The notes beneath the pieces were generated by a model. The model was not told the origin of the DNA. It was given only the letters and a program-made list of their open reading frames with translations, and did no database searches. Made by a program: the position numbers and the translations under genes. A stretch of DNA of 64,000 nucleotides from Fibrobacter succinogenes. Its GTDB lineage: Bacteria; Fibrobacterota; Fibrobacteria; Fibrobacterales; Fibrobacteraceae. The stretch is taken from NCBI GenBank assembly GCA_902762305.1, contig CACWNW010000001.1:186001-250000 (forward strand). Reading direction: 5' to 3'. The stretch's first letter is position 1. Each line of letters starts with the position of its first letter. Of the stretch, positions 25,206-34,498 are shown one piece after another.

Positions 25206-26185
25206 GCATACTGGTCACTGGAGGAACGGGAGCCCTCGGCTTCCATATTCTGTCGAACCTAATAGGCACAGAACGCGACCTATACAGTTTTAGCGACGAA
25301 CAGCCGCAGCCCTGGCAAAAGGTGGAAGGAGTCAACTACCTCACCGGCGACATGCTGAACTTCAAGGAAGTTCTTGACATGATGCAAAAGGTGCAGCCTA
25401 CGAACATCTACCATCTGGCAAGCCAATCATCAGTGGGCCTCAGCTACAAGAAGCCCTACGAAACTCTCAACGTGAACCTGCTCGGTACACAGACGCTCCT
25501 GGAAGCGGTGCGCCAGATTGTACCCAAGGCGAAAGTGATGCTCCTGAGTTCGAGCGAAATCTACGGACGCACGGAACAGCACCTCACCTACCTCCACAAG
25601 GAAACCGACCTCCCGAACCCCCTCACGCCTTACGCCACATCGAAGGCCTGCATGGAAATTCTCGGGAACCAGTTCCGCAACGCAAACGATATGCACATCG
25701 TGGCCGTACGCCCATTCCATTTTACGGGCCCGCACCACAGCAGGCGTTTCGCGATTCCTTCCATTACCTACCAGCTAGTGAAAATCAAGTATTACCACGC
25801 CGAACCCGTCATCTATTCCGGTAGTCTCGACATCAGCCGCGACGTAGTAGACGTGCGCGACGTGGCCCGTGCGATGATCCAGATTCTGAAGACTTCGGAA
25901 TCGGGCCAGGTATACAACATATGCAGTGGCAAATCATACACGTTCCGCGAACTCGTTGACATGCTGGTGGACATCGCCGGCGTGAGTGTCGACTTCCGTT
26001 TCGACCCCGCATACGAACGCACGAACGACATTCCCCTGCTGGTCGGCGACCCGACAAAAATCAATGCACTCGGCTGGAAACCCATGATTAGCATAGAGGA
26101 TAGTCTCACCGACATCTTCAACGAGATGGTGGTTCGCCGTCGGACGGAGCTCAAGAACGGCATGGGCAAGGACCTCCCCCTGTAA
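25202..26185 (+). CDS. NAD-dependent epimerase/dehydratase (GDP-sugar type)
   Basis: 327 aa, extended short-chain dehydrogenase fold. The N-terminal dinucleotide loop is VTGGTGALGFHIL (residues 5-17). Catalytic residues appear as LLSSSEIYG and Tyr-x3-Lys in PYATSKACME. VRPFHFTGPHH, VVDVRDVARAM and YNICSGKSYTFRELVD follow the pattern of GDP-mannose 4,6-dehydratase / GDP-4-keto-6-deoxymannose reductase relatives. It probably makes a deoxysugar nucleotide for surface glycan. Start overlaps the aroK-aroB stop. A GT4 glycosyltransferase lies two genes on. Confidence 0.85.
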   Translation: MSILVTGGTGALGFHILSNLIGTERDLYSFSDEQPQPWQKVEGVNYLTGDMLNFKEVLDMMQKVQPTNIYHLASQSSVGLSYKKPYETLNVNLLGTQTLLEAVRQIVPKAKVMLLSSSEIYGRTEQHLTYLHKETDLPNPLTPYATSKACMEILGNQFRNANDMHIVAVRPFHFTGPHHSRRFAIPSITYQLVKIKYYHAEPVIYSGSLDISRDVVDVRDVARAMIQILKTSESGQVYNICSGKSYTFRELVDMLVDIAGVSVDFRFDPAYERTNDIPLLVGDPTKINALGWKPMISIEDSLTDIFNEMVVRRRTELKNGMGKDLPL

Positions 26186-26209
26186 AACGATATTTCTACT
26201 TTTATAACG

Positions 26210-27253
26210 ATGCAAAAAAACTTCTATAAAATTATCATTGCCTGTTTAGCAACCCTTGTCGCTGCCACCTGGGCTGGCGATGTCACCGCCCCTGCGGGTA
26301 GTGCGCGCAACCTCACCGCGGACGACTTCATGCCCCACCATTCCAACGCCAAGGAATTCAACGAGACCTGGAGTTACCAGTTCGTATTCGACAACGGCAC
26401 ACGCGCATTTGTCAACTATTCCACACTCTATATTCCCGGTTCGGGCAAAAAAATCGGCTGCGACATGAGCTTCTGGAATTTCAAAGGCAAGAGCTACGCC
26501 GTCGGGCGCCAGTACCCGCCTGAACGCCTCAAGGCGATCAAGGAAAAAACGACCATCGACATCAAGGGCGAATACGCAATGGAAAATAAGCCCGGCAAGG
26601 GCCACCGCGTCTATTTCACCGCAGACAAGAACGGAAAATTTTTCCTCGACCTCACTTTCGACAGCGCCGAACAGGGCAAAGTCCTGGGTGACGGCATCTG
26701 GAAAGTCGGCAGCGAAAAATTCGCTCAGTACATCCATATTCCCTACGGTCGCGTCACGGGCCGAATCGGCTACAACGACGACACGATTTCCGTGAAGGGA
26801 TACGCCTACATGGACCAGACCTGGCAAACCGTGCAGGCGACCGACATCGCCGTGCGTTCCCTGAATTTCAGCACGAACACTCGCTCACCGCTATACGCCG
26901 GGAGGATTTCCATCGCAGAAAAAGGCGGACTGTTCGGGTATGCGCTCTACAACAGCGGTGAAGGCTCCAAGATTGTCGTTCCCGAAAGCATCAAGGACGG
27001 CGAAGACGATTACCGCGGAAAGAAATTCCCCAAAAAAGAAATTTCCATCGAATGGAAGGACAAGTCCCCGGCGCTCAAGTTCCCCGTGAACAAGACCTAC
27101 CAGAAGGCCTCGCTCCTGGACAAGGTGGACGGGTGGTTCGCCAAGAAGGCGATGAAAATTGCCGCAGGCGGCGAAATCCTCTTCTACCGCGGGCGTAGCG
27201 ATGCAAGCCACGGAAAAAAACTCGACTGGACCGTAACAGGAGCCAAGGACTGA
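26210..27253 (+). CDS. Secreted lipocalin-like protein, CrtC/AttH-type fold
   Basis: 347 aa. Signal peptide about 1-21 (IIIACLATLVAATWA). The body is rich in beta strands, with the segment GYAYMDQTWQTV near residue 197, which resembles the GxGYxDHxWG motif of CrtC/AttH/Svf1 lipocalin-like proteins (here Gln and Gln replace the His and Gly). Those relatives include a carotenoid hydratase and lipid-binding stress proteins. No carotenoid genes are nearby, so a lipid-binding role in the periplasm is only a guess. Its stop overlaps the hisA start as TGATG, so the two are coupled. Confidence 0.5.
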   Translation: MQKNFYKIIIACLATLVAATWAGDVTAPAGSARNLTADDFMPHHSNAKEFNETWSYQFVFDNGTRAFVNYSTLYIPGSGKKIGCDMSFWNFKGKSYAVGRQYPPERLKAIKEKTTIDIKGEYAMENKPGKGHRVYFTADKNGKFFLDLTFDSAEQGKVLGDGIWKVGSEKFAQYIHIPYGRVTGRIGYNDDTISVKGYAYMDQTWQTVQATDIAVRSLNFSTNTRSPLYAGRISIAEKGGLFGYALYNSGEGSKIVVPESIKDGEDDYRGKKFPKKEISIEWKDKSPALKFPVNKTYQKASLLDKVDGWFAKKAMKIAAGGEILFYRGRSDASHGKKLDWTVTGAKD

Positions 27254-28029
27254 TGACCAAGTTTCGTCCTTGCATAGACCTGCACGACGGCAAGGTCAAG
27301 CAGATTGTCGGAAGTTCACTGAACGACAGCGGAGTCGGACTCAAGACGAACTTCGAGACAGACCGTTCCGCAGCGTGGTTTGCCACCCTCTATAAAAAAG
27401 ACGGCATCAGAGGCGGGCACGTCATCATGCTCGGCAAGGGCAACATTGACGCAGCCAAGGCGGCACTCGCGGCTTACCCGGGCGGACTCCAAGTCGGAGG
27501 CGGAATCACCGCCAACAACGCGAAGGAATACATCGATGCGGGAGCGAGCCACGTAATCGTCACGAGCTGGATTTTTCCCGAAGGAAAACTCGACCGCAAC
27601 CGCCTCGAGAGCCTTGTCAACACGGTTGGAAAAAAGCATCTGGTACTCGACCTTAGCTGCAAGCGCACATCGGCTCCGGGAGAACCGCCCCGCTGGAATA
27701 TCGCCACGAACCGCTGGCAGACGCTCATTGACGTGGAAATTACAAAAGACACGCTCGAAGACCTTGCAAGCAGCTGTGACGAATTTCTGGTGCACGCAGC
27801 CGACGTAGAAGGCAAACAGCAAGGAATGGACGACGAACTCATCGCATTCCTTGCAAAGAACAGTCCCGTTCCAGTGACATACGCAGGCGGCGCAAAGTCA
27901 CTGGAAGACCTGCAACATGTCAAGGACATCTCTGGCGGAAAAATCGACCTCACCATCGGATCGGCACTCGACCTCTTCGGTGGCAAAGGAGTGAAGTATG
28001 AAGACTGCGTCAAGTTCAACAAAGCTTAA
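27253..28029 (+). CDS. hisA: Phosphoribosylformimino-AICAR-phosphate isomerase, eukaryote-type HisA
   Basis: 258 aa TIM barrel. FRPCIDLHDGKVKQIVGSSL, LQVGGGITANNAKEYIDAGA, LDLSCKRT and VTYAGGAKSLEDLQ match the fungal/plant HIS6 branch of HisA rather than the common bacterial branch, which starts MIIPAIDLxxGxxVRL. The catalytic Asp pair is represented by CID and LDLSC. It carries out step 4 of histidine synthesis. No other his gene is nearby. It is translationally coupled to the lipocalin-like gene and overlaps the next gene by 32 bases. Lateral origin is possible, but bacterial members of this branch are known. Confidence 0.88.
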   Translation: MTKFRPCIDLHDGKVKQIVGSSLNDSGVGLKTNFETDRSAAWFATLYKKDGIRGGHVIMLGKGNIDAAKAALAAYPGGLQVGGGITANNAKEYIDAGASHVIVTSWIFPEGKLDRNRLESLVNTVGKKHLVLDLSCKRTSAPGEPPRWNIATNRWQTLIDVEITKDTLEDLASSCDEFLVHAADVEGKQQGMDDELIAFLAKNSPVPVTYAGGAKSLEDLQHVKDISGGKIDLTIGSALDLFGGKGVKYEDCVKFNKA

Positions 28030-29428
28030 GGCGACAGACAGTCTGGACTCGCGCCCCGCAATATACGGGCGTACGGTCACGAGTACGTTCCGCAAGTGCT
28101 TCGGCATGAAGCACAGGCCTCCTGGAAACCTGCGTACCTGCTGGATACCGCCAGTCGTATTTCTCACCATATTTTACAACCTGCCGGCACTCCTCAAGCT
28201 GCGCCGCTATCTGAAAAAAGAACGCAGCAAGCGCGCTCCCGATGACGTCCGCATCCTGTTCTATTCCGACAACCTGGACGAAACCAACGGGATTGCGAAC
28301 AACCTGAGGAACGTGATTCCATACATGCGCACACACGGCATGAAGGCCTTCCTCGCCGGAAGCGCATTCAACACGCGGCCCTGCGGTGTCATCGAAAACA
28401 GCTACTGCATATTGCTTCCGCGCATGTTCAGCATGGAGCAGCTCGGGTATGCGAACAGCGAACTCGCCATCCCGCGCATCAGCCCGGCCCTGCGCCTGCT
28501 CAAGCGCTATCCCATTGACCTCATCGAACTCGAGACCCCGAGCCCCGGCGCATGGCTTATCTGCTTCTGCGCACGTATCGCCGGCATCAAGGTTTTCAGC
28601 CACTACCGTACCGACGTCCCGACCTACGCAAAGACTCTCGTGAAGGCAAAGTGGATGCACGTGTATGTGCTATGGCTCATGCGCATATTCTACTGGCTTG
28701 CAAGGCCTGTCGTGAGCCCCTGCGATGACTACGCCGACATCCTCACAAAGCAGCTCCACGTTCCTGCGAAACAGGTGAAGATTCTCCCGCGCGGTCTCCC
28801 GTTGGAGCGGTTCTCGCCCGAACTGCGCGGGAAGGGTACTTGGGAAAAATACGGGGACACGCGCGAAAAGCGCCCCGTAAGGTTCGCCTTCATCGGGCGA
28901 ATCTCGAAAGAAAAGAACCTGGAATTCTTGAACGGCGTGTGGAAGAAATTCGCCGCCAAGCACAAGGACGTCGAACTCATGTACGTCGGCTACGGCTGGT
29001 ACCTGGAAGAAATCAAGAAATATTTCGAAGGCGACGACAGCGTGCATTTCGCAGGTGAGCAGGGCGGAGAAACTCTTGCCGGCCTCTACGCCGACGCGGA
29101 CTTTTTCCTGTTCCCGAGCACCACGGACACCTTCGGAAACGTGGTGGTGGAAGCCATGTCCACCGGCACCCCCGCCATCGTGAGCAATTACGGCGGCCCG
29201 CGCAGCATCGTGAAGGACGATTCCTGCGGGCGCATCCTCCCGATTGAAAAGACCAAATGGCTCGACGCCCTGGAAGAATGCCGCACGCTCAAGCTGGAAC
29301 AGCCCGAAGTCTACGAGCAAATGCGCAAGGACGCCCACAAGCGCAGCATGCATTACACCCTCGAAAATTCGACAAAGGTGCAATTCGATTACTTCCGCCA
29401 AATCAAACGCGAATTTTACAAGCTGTAG
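27998..29428 (+). CDS. GT4-family glycosyltransferase (GDP-mannose-dependent type)
   Basis: 476 aa; ATG 27998 lies seven bases after GGAG and overlaps hisA by 32 bases. GT-B fold: the N-terminal half opens with ILFYSDNLDETNGIANNLRNVIPY (about 80-103) and has an FSHYRTDVPTY acceptor-side segment. The C-terminal half has FIGRISKEKNLEFL, then FLFPSTTDTFGNVVVEAMSTG with the E-x7-E-like donor motif partly altered (Asp-Thr in place of the first Glu). It resembles MgtA/PimB-type mannosyltransferases that act on lipids at the inner membrane. A hydrophobic patch near 45-60 may help membrane binding. Confidence 0.85.
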   Translation: MKTASSSTKLKATDSLDSRPAIYGRTVTSTFRKCFGMKHRPPGNLRTCWIPPVVFLTIFYNLPALLKLRRYLKKERSKRAPDDVRILFYSDNLDETNGIANNLRNVIPYMRTHGMKAFLAGSAFNTRPCGVIENSYCILLPRMFSMEQLGYANSELAIPRISPALRLLKRYPIDLIELETPSPGAWLICFCARIAGIKVFSHYRTDVPTYAKTLVKAKWMHVYVLWLMRIFYWLARPVVSPCDDYADILTKQLHVPAKQVKILPRGLPLERFSPELRGKGTWEKYGDTREKRPVRFAFIGRISKEKNLEFLNGVWKKFAAKHKDVELMYVGYGWYLEEIKKYFEGDDSVHFAGEQGGETLAGLYADADFFLFPSTTDTFGNVVVEAMSTGTPAIVSNYGGPRSIVKDDSCGRILPIEKTKWLDALEECRTLKLEQPEVYEQMRKDAHKRSMHYTLENSTKVQFDYFRQIKREFYKL

Positions 29429-29471
29429 GTACGCCCCATGCCATACAGCGCGTCTATGTAAATAAACCTTT

Positions 29472-30656
29472 ATGGACGAGAATATCCTGAAGCATCTGCG
29501 TGCCTGGTTCAAGAAGAACGCGGCGACACTCCCGTGGAGGCCCGCAGAACTTGACGCACCACGCGATCCATATGCGGTATGGATCAGCGAGACGATGCTC
29601 CAGCAGACGCAAGTTTCGACCGTGATGGATTATTTCATCCGCTGGATGAAACGCTTCCCTGACGTAGAGACGCTCGCAAAGGCAAGCGAAGAAGAAGTTT
29701 TCAAGTATTGGCAGGGGCTCGGCTACTACAGCCGCGCCAGGAACATCCTGAAAACCGCCAAGATGCTTTATGAATCCGGCGCAAAAACCGAGCCGCAGAA
29801 TCAGAGCGGAACGAGTTCCAAGAGCGCAAAAACCGAGCCGCAGAATCAGAGCAGAACGAGTTCCAAGAGCGCAAAAACCGAGCCGCAGAAATTCAAGGGC
29901 GCGGATTCTGCGAAGGCACCGATGCCCAGCACCCGCAAGGAGCTCGAATCCCTGCCGGGAATAGGCGCGTACACCGCAGGCGCAATCCTCAGCCTCGCAT
30001 TCCACCAGAAGGAGGCAATCCTGGACGGGAACCTGGTGCGCATCTTTTCGCGGTTCTACGCCCTCGACTTTTTGCCCGAAGGGAAGGCTGCGGAAACCTA
30101 CTGGGAACTGTCACGCAATATTGCAGACAGCCCGAAAGCCTACATGCACAACGAGGCCCTGATGGAACTCGGGCGCACCGTATGCAAGTCCAAGACCCCC
30201 GATTGCATGGCATGCCCGCTTGCCCTCGGGTGCCGTGCATACCGCGAAGGGCGCGCAGAAGAATTCCCGCCGAAAAAGAAACGCATACAGAAGGAATGGC
30301 ACGGCACGGCGCTTGTCATAGAAAGCGCCGACGGCAAGATACTTGCCGTCTCCGAGGGCCAAGCCTTCTTGCGCGGGCAACTCGCCCTACCCCATTTCGA
30401 GACGCCGAGAAACGCCACCACGGGCATTCCCCAGCAGGCCGAACGCTACATCGATAGCGACAGGGTCGCTTCCGTAGAGGATTGCGGCACCTTCCGGCAC
30501 GGGATAACCATCCACAAGATAGAATGCAACGTGCTCCACATAAAACTCAATTATAAGGCACCAACAGGCAACTTCACATGGGTTTCTAGAGCTGCTGCAA
30601 AAGATGTTTTTGCCAATAGTTTCAGCCTAAAGGCTTTGAAATTGGCTCTTGCTTAG
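29472..30656 (+). CDS. mutY: A/G-specific adenine glycosylase with internal repeat insertion
   Basis: 394 aa. Base-excision enzyme that removes A opposite 8-oxoG. Catalytic Glu40 in ISETMLQQTQV, helix-hairpin-helix LPGIGAYTAGAI (about 158-169), catalytic Asp185 in ILDGNLVR, and the 4Fe-4S ligands Cys238-x6-Cys245-x2-Cys248-x5-Cys254. The C-terminal NUDIX-like domain (about 275-394) is short. Unusual: residues about 103-145, in the loop before the HhH motif, hold 2.5 copies of a 15-residue repeat (KTEPQNQS-TSSKSA) encoded by an exact 45-nt period. That loop is only a few residues long in E. coli MutY. Confidence 0.93.
   Translation: MDENILKHLRAWFKKNAATLPWRPAELDAPRDPYAVWISETMLQQTQVSTVMDYFIRWMKRFPDVETLAKASEEEVFKYWQGLGYYSRARNILKTAKMLYESGAKTEPQNQSGTSSKSAKTEPQNQSRTSSKSAKTEPQKFKGADSAKAPMPSTRKELESLPGIGAYTAGAILSLAFHQKEAILDGNLVRIFSRFYALDFLPEGKAAETYWELSRNIADSPKAYMHNEALMELGRTVCKSKTPDCMACPLALGCRAYREGRAEEFPPKKKRIQKEWHGTALVIESADGKILAVSEGQAFLRGQLALPHFETPRNATTGIPQQAERYIDSDRVASVEDCGTFRHGITIHKIECNVLHIKLNYKAPTGNFTWVSRAAAKDVFANSFSLKALKLALA
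29778..29893. repeat. 45-bp tandem repeat inside mutY
   Basis: The 10-mer GCAAAAACCG occurs at 29781, 29826 and 29871, exactly 45 bp apart. Units differ by about one base, so the duplication is recent. In frame, 15 codons per unit. Confidence 0.95.
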
Positions 30657-30867
30657 GTTGAAAGAAACGAACACACCAAAATTACGATAATGCAGCAGCA
30701 TGCAAGATGCAACAGCATGCGAGGAATCAGATGATTCACGCGAAAACTCCTTTATTCACCAACTAACCAGACAATTCCCTATATTATGGAATTGTCACGA
30801 ATATAGAAAAGATTGCCTAGAATTTTATTTTTTCTAGAGCACATAAATCCTATATTTTTATTACGTG
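30657..30867. other. AT-rich convergent gap between mutY and an outer-membrane protein gene
   Basis: No gene seen. A weak stem CTAGAA/TTCTAG at about 30818-30838 with T-runs on one strand may terminate transcripts from either side. A GCAGCATGC/GCAACAGCATGC direct repeat is near 30693-30720. Confidence 0.3.
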
Positions 30868-32586
30868 TCAGAAAGTTTTTCTGATGTAGCAGACGATTCG
30901 AACCCTGTCGTAGTCCGCCCCTGGAACCTGAATCACTTCATCCGCCAACACATGGATTAAGGAGCCTGTAAAAGATAGTCCATACTTGGGGAACATCTGT
31001 TCGAATGTCGCATCCCAGAACCAATCGCCCTTGACCACCATCGGGTCGCTGCTGCGTAGATTCCATCTTGCATCGCTCCTGTAGCGAAGCGAATGCGACA
31101 CACGGAAACTCTTGCGAATAAGCCAGTCGCCCGTAAAAGCGACGAAGTATTCTGCCGGAGTTACTTCGAAGCGTTGGTCATCACCGTCAATCCTTTCGAA
31201 GCCCGTCAATGCACGGAACTTGAACATGTCTCCGAGCCAGACATCCAGCCAGAATTCACCAGTCACACCCTTTATCCAGGAATCGATGCGAGACACGTTG
31301 CCATAACGAAATTCGTATTCCCTATCCTCCACAAACCCGTCCACATCGAACGTTTCCGCACCTTTCTCGGCCCAGAACGAAGCACGTCCGCCAAAAGAGA
31401 AAGATGCCACCGTATCGGCGAAGGAAAGGTAGCCCTGAAAGAGCGTCATCTGGCCATCGGGAGAAAGCTCTATCACGCTCTCCACATTGCCCATCGCGAA
31501 AAATTCCCTGTCATCGGCAAGCGGATTCAGGCGCGTACCCGAGATATTCTTGAAACCGACCAGCACTCCCAAATTCTTCACCGCCAACGGAAGCGAAATC
31601 TCGACGCTGTCCTGCACGAGCCAATCCGCATCGTTCATACCGAACATGACATCGGCCTTGAGCCAGTTGAAAGGAGCGATTCGCAGCTGCATGAACGGCC
31701 ACACCACATGATTGTCGTCCAATTCGGTATATACCGTCCCTTCGTCATCGACAAACCGGAATGCAATACCCGCAGAAAGCTGAAGCATGCCCTTCTCGCA
31801 GGCATCCCCGCACCTGTAAAGCAGAGATCCGTTCACTTCCTTGCGTTCGCCGTTTTCTCCCCGCAGCACATTCTGGTACAGGGCGTCCTCGAATGCGGCT
31901 GTTAACGAGAAATTCCAGAAGTCCGCACGCGCTTCGATGCGCGGTTTCATGTGCACGGGCATCCAGCGCGAAGACTCCATGTATTCCCAGAGGTATTCCT
32001 CGCCTACGAGCACGGAGGCATTAACGAAATCATTCGTGTAGCCGAGCCCAGCATAAACGGAACTGAACATCGGGTAGTTCGCACCGAAGAACGCAAATTC
32101 GTCTTCTACGATTTTCTTGCGGTAGCTTGCCGTACGCGCAGCGTAATGGTCGTCCTGGAAACCGCGGGCTGTCGCCCAGAAACCCTTGAACGAAGGCGTC
32201 CTGAAGCCACCTTCAAGAATCGGAGTGCGGTTCTCGGGCCTTCCGTACTCGGTAATTACATCCTGATAAATCATGTCGCCGAGTTCGTTGCCCGTCTTCA
32301 CCCATACCGAAGGTTCGAACGGAGCCCACGAAGGCGTAATGGACATGCGGTTGAAAAGGAGCCGCTGGCGCAACTTCTGGGGTGTCCAGAGTTCGCTTTC
32401 GCTGTGAATGCCGCCTGCACCGAGAATGCGGTCGAACTGGTAGGTTGGGCTACCGATAAGGAACGTACCGTCGTCACGGCTCACCGCCTCCATGCCTTCC
32501 ATTTCGGCATCAATTGCCGCATGGGAAACCCCGCAGAACGGAACGAAAGCAAGGACTGCAGCCATGCAAAAAAGAGAATTCTTCAT
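30868..32586 (-). CDS. Large outer-membrane beta-barrel-like protein
   Basis: 572 aa. Signal peptide about 1-23 (MAAVLAFVPFCGVSHA). The body alternates aromatic/hydrophobic and polar residues in many strands, with Trp/Tyr girdles and a C-terminus ending in Phe (VRIVCYIRKTF), the usual last-strand signal for BAM-dependent barrels. No enzymatic motif is seen. Its start overlaps the stop of the preceding 219-aa barrel gene as TAATG, so it is the last gene of the coaX-to-barrel operon. Specific function unknown. Confidence 0.65.
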   Translation of the reverse strand: MKNSLFCMAAVLAFVPFCGVSHAAIDAEMEGMEAVSRDDGTFLIGSPTYQFDRILGAGGIHSESELWTPQKLRQRLLFNRMSITPSWAPFEPSVWVKTGNELGDMIYQDVITEYGRPENRTPILEGGFRTPSFKGFWATARGFQDDHYAARTASYRKKIVEDEFAFFGANYPMFSSVYAGLGYTNDFVNASVLVGEEYLWEYMESSRWMPVHMKPRIEARADFWNFSLTAAFEDALYQNVLRGENGERKEVNGSLLYRCGDACEKGMLQLSAGIAFRFVDDEGTVYTELDDNHVVWPFMQLRIAPFNWLKADVMFGMNDADWLVQDSVEISLPLAVKNLGVLVGFKNISGTRLNPLADDREFFAMGNVESVIELSPDGQMTLFQGYLSFADTVASFSFGGRASFWAEKGAETFDVDGFVEDREYEFRYGNVSRIDSWIKGVTGEFWLDVWLGDMFKFRALTGFERIDGDDQRFEVTPAEYFVAFTGDWLIRKSFRVSHSLRYRSDARWNLRSSDPMVVKGDWFWDATFEQMFPKYGLSFTGSLIHVLADEVIQVPGADYDRVRIVCYIRKTF

Positions 32587-33245
32587 TACCAGATTCTCCT
32601 TTCGAGATAGAAGCCCACCGTCAGCGTGTTGGAACGTTCAGGCAGAGTCCAGAGCTGTTCCCACAGCACGTTCAGGCCCGCCGTAATCCCCTTGAAACTC
32701 GTAAACGGCATATTGACTCGGGCAAACCACCCGAACTCCGTCTCGTTGTCAAGAAGCATGCCCCCACGGCCTTCATAGTATTTATCTTCTTCGTCAGAAT
32801 CGGCACGAGTCCAATTGCAGGTGAATCCGGCGCCAATCGCAAGCGGGCGCAACAGGCGCCAGTGCCAGTCAAGCCCGATGCGGCCCACAAACTGGTGTAC
32901 GCCCGGGAAAGGGATACCCTCGGCACGGACCTTTACATAGGCATAATTGAAATGAATAAACCCGTCGAAATCGGGCCAGTAGCTGTAGCGGAATCCGATA
33001 CCGCCGTAAAACGAATTTTCGACGGCATCCACGAGATCACCGAACGGATACATCTCGCCGCCCTCGATAGAGATATAGGCCTTGTGGAAAGCGTACGCAA
33101 GCGTATCCACAGGAGCTTTCGCGGAATCGGCCGCCGGCTTCGACGTCACCAGTTCAGAAGACTGCGTGGAATCCGGCGCGGCGTTCTGCGCCCATGCTAC
33201 CGCGGCAAGCAAGAGCGCGGCAAAAAGAGTTCTTATCGGTTTCAT
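32586..33245 (-). CDS. Small outer-membrane beta-barrel-like protein
   Basis: 219 aa. Signal peptide about 1-19 (LFAALLLAAVAWAQ). A Ser/Lys/Asp-rich linker follows, then a barrel-like region starting AYISIEGGEMYPFGDL with repeated aromatic strands (GGIGFRYSYWPDFDGFIHFNY) and a final VGFYLERRIW. The layout resembles small OmpW/OprF-N-type barrels of eight strands, but no family is assigned. It starts inside the rsmB stop (ATGA overlap) and runs into the next barrel gene. Confidence 0.6.
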   Translation of the reverse strand: MKPIRTLFAALLLAAVAWAQNAAPDSTQSSELVTSKPAADSAKAPVDTLAYAFHKAYISIEGGEMYPFGDLVDAVENSFYGGIGFRYSYWPDFDGFIHFNYAYVKVRAEGIPFPGVHQFVGRIGLDWHWRLLRPLAIGAGFTCNWTRADSDEEDKYYEGRGGMLLDNETEFGWFARVNMPFTSFKGITAGLNVLWEQLWTLPERSNTLTVGFYLERRIW

Positions 33246-34498
33246 GATTTCTTTCGCTCCAGAGCCTGTGCAAAAAAGCCATCGAATCGGGCATCCCTGC
33301 TGCCGGGCAGCACCGGATCCCCTACCTTCACAAATTCGGGATGGGCCTTGACAAACCTGTTGACAACCTGAGTCGTTTCAGCCGGATCGGGGCTGCATGT
33401 GGCATACACCAGGCGGCCATCCTGCTTGAGCATCTCCGAAGCATGTTCAAGGATGCCGTACTGCAAATTCGTAAGTTCCGTAATAGATTCGGGCGTCAGG
33501 CGGTAAACCGACTCGGGCCTCCGCGCAATCACGCCCATGTTGCTGCACGGGACATCGAGAAGGATGCGGTCAAACTTAGACGCGAAAGCATCCGCATGCT
33601 CGACACCGGCGAGAGGCGAAAGAGCATCAATGCTTTCAAGCCGCACGTTCGATAGGCCGAGACGGTCCATCAAATCCTTCATCTTCTCGAGCCTGAATTC
33701 CGAGGAATCGCTCGCAAGGATATCCAGAGTCGGGTCCATCTCCGCCATCAGCGCCGATTTCCCGCCGGGAGCCGCGCAGGCATCCCAAACCTTCATGCCG
33801 GGCCTTGCATCCAGAAGCTTCACGACATCGTATGCGGAAGGGTTCTGGAACGAGAACATCCCCGCCGAGAATTCGGGCAAGGCAAGCAGCACCTTCACAC
33901 CCACATCGCGGGGAATCTCGATAAAGCGATCGTACAGGATGCTCGAACCCGTTATGCCGATTTTTTCGGCAAGCACGGGAGCGCTAATTTTCTGCAGGTT
34001 CACACGAATCCATTCCGCAGGGCGTTCGAGGGTCGAGCGCGCAATGCTTTCGGCGCGGTCGCCGCCATAGACGTCGAACCAGCGGCGCACCAGCCATTCG
34101 GGAATCGAGTTTTCTATACTCACGCGACGCACACGCTGCGACGGGAGCGCGGGCACGCCCGATCTGCGGGCAGAACGCAACACGGCATTCGTAAGCCGCA
34201 CGGCTCCTTCGCCCAGGTTCGCGGACTTCGCAAGTTCCACACAGGAATCAATAGCCGCATAGTCCGGCACGTCCATGAAGAACATCTGGAAGAGCCCCAT
34301 CTCCAATATGGTGCAGACTTCCACCGAGGGCATTCTCTTCACGAGAGACTTTATAAAATATTGAAGGTAGAGGTGCCTGCGGCAAACGCCGAGCGCCACC
34401 TCCATCGCAAACGGAGGAATACCGCTTTCCTTGATGAAAGTTCCTTCCTTCTGCCACAGCAGAAGAACGCGGTAGGCCTCTTCACGTTCCGTCAGCAA
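33242..34498 (-). CDS. rsmB: 16S rRNA m5C methyltransferase, RsmB family
   Basis: 418 aa. An N-terminal NusB-like helical RNA-binding domain (about 1-135) is followed by a SAM-dependent RNA m5C methyltransferase. Motif I is VWDACAAPGGKSALMAE. The catalytic Cys pair of m5C enzymes is present as LDVPCSNMG and YATCSPDPAE. RsmB methylates C967 of 16S rRNA. It overlaps fmt by seven bases at its start, the familiar fmt-rsmB order, and overlaps the small barrel gene at its end. Confidence 0.93.
   Translation of the reverse strand: MLTEREEAYRVLLLWQKEGTFIKESGIPPFAMEVALGVCRRHLYLQYFIKSLVKRMPSVEVCTILEMGLFQMFFMDVPDYAAIDSCVELAKSANLGEGAVRLTNAVLRSARRSGVPALPSQRVRRVSIENSIPEWLVRRWFDVYGGDRAESIARSTLERPAEWIRVNLQKISAPVLAEKIGITGSSILYDRFIEIPRDVGVKVLLALPEFSAGMFSFQNPSAYDVVKLLDARPGMKVWDACAAPGGKSALMAEMDPTLDILASDSSEFRLEKMKDLMDRLGLSNVRLESIDALSPLAGVEHADAFASKFDRILLDVPCSNMGVIARRPESVYRLTPESITELTNLQYGILEHASEMLKQDGRLVYATCSPDPAETTQVVNRFVKAHPEFVKVGDPVLPGSRDARFDGFFAQALERKKS

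Noticed and set aside
29778-29893. Possible CRISPR-like array
   Set aside because: The repeats are directly adjacent, in frame within mutY and have no spacers.
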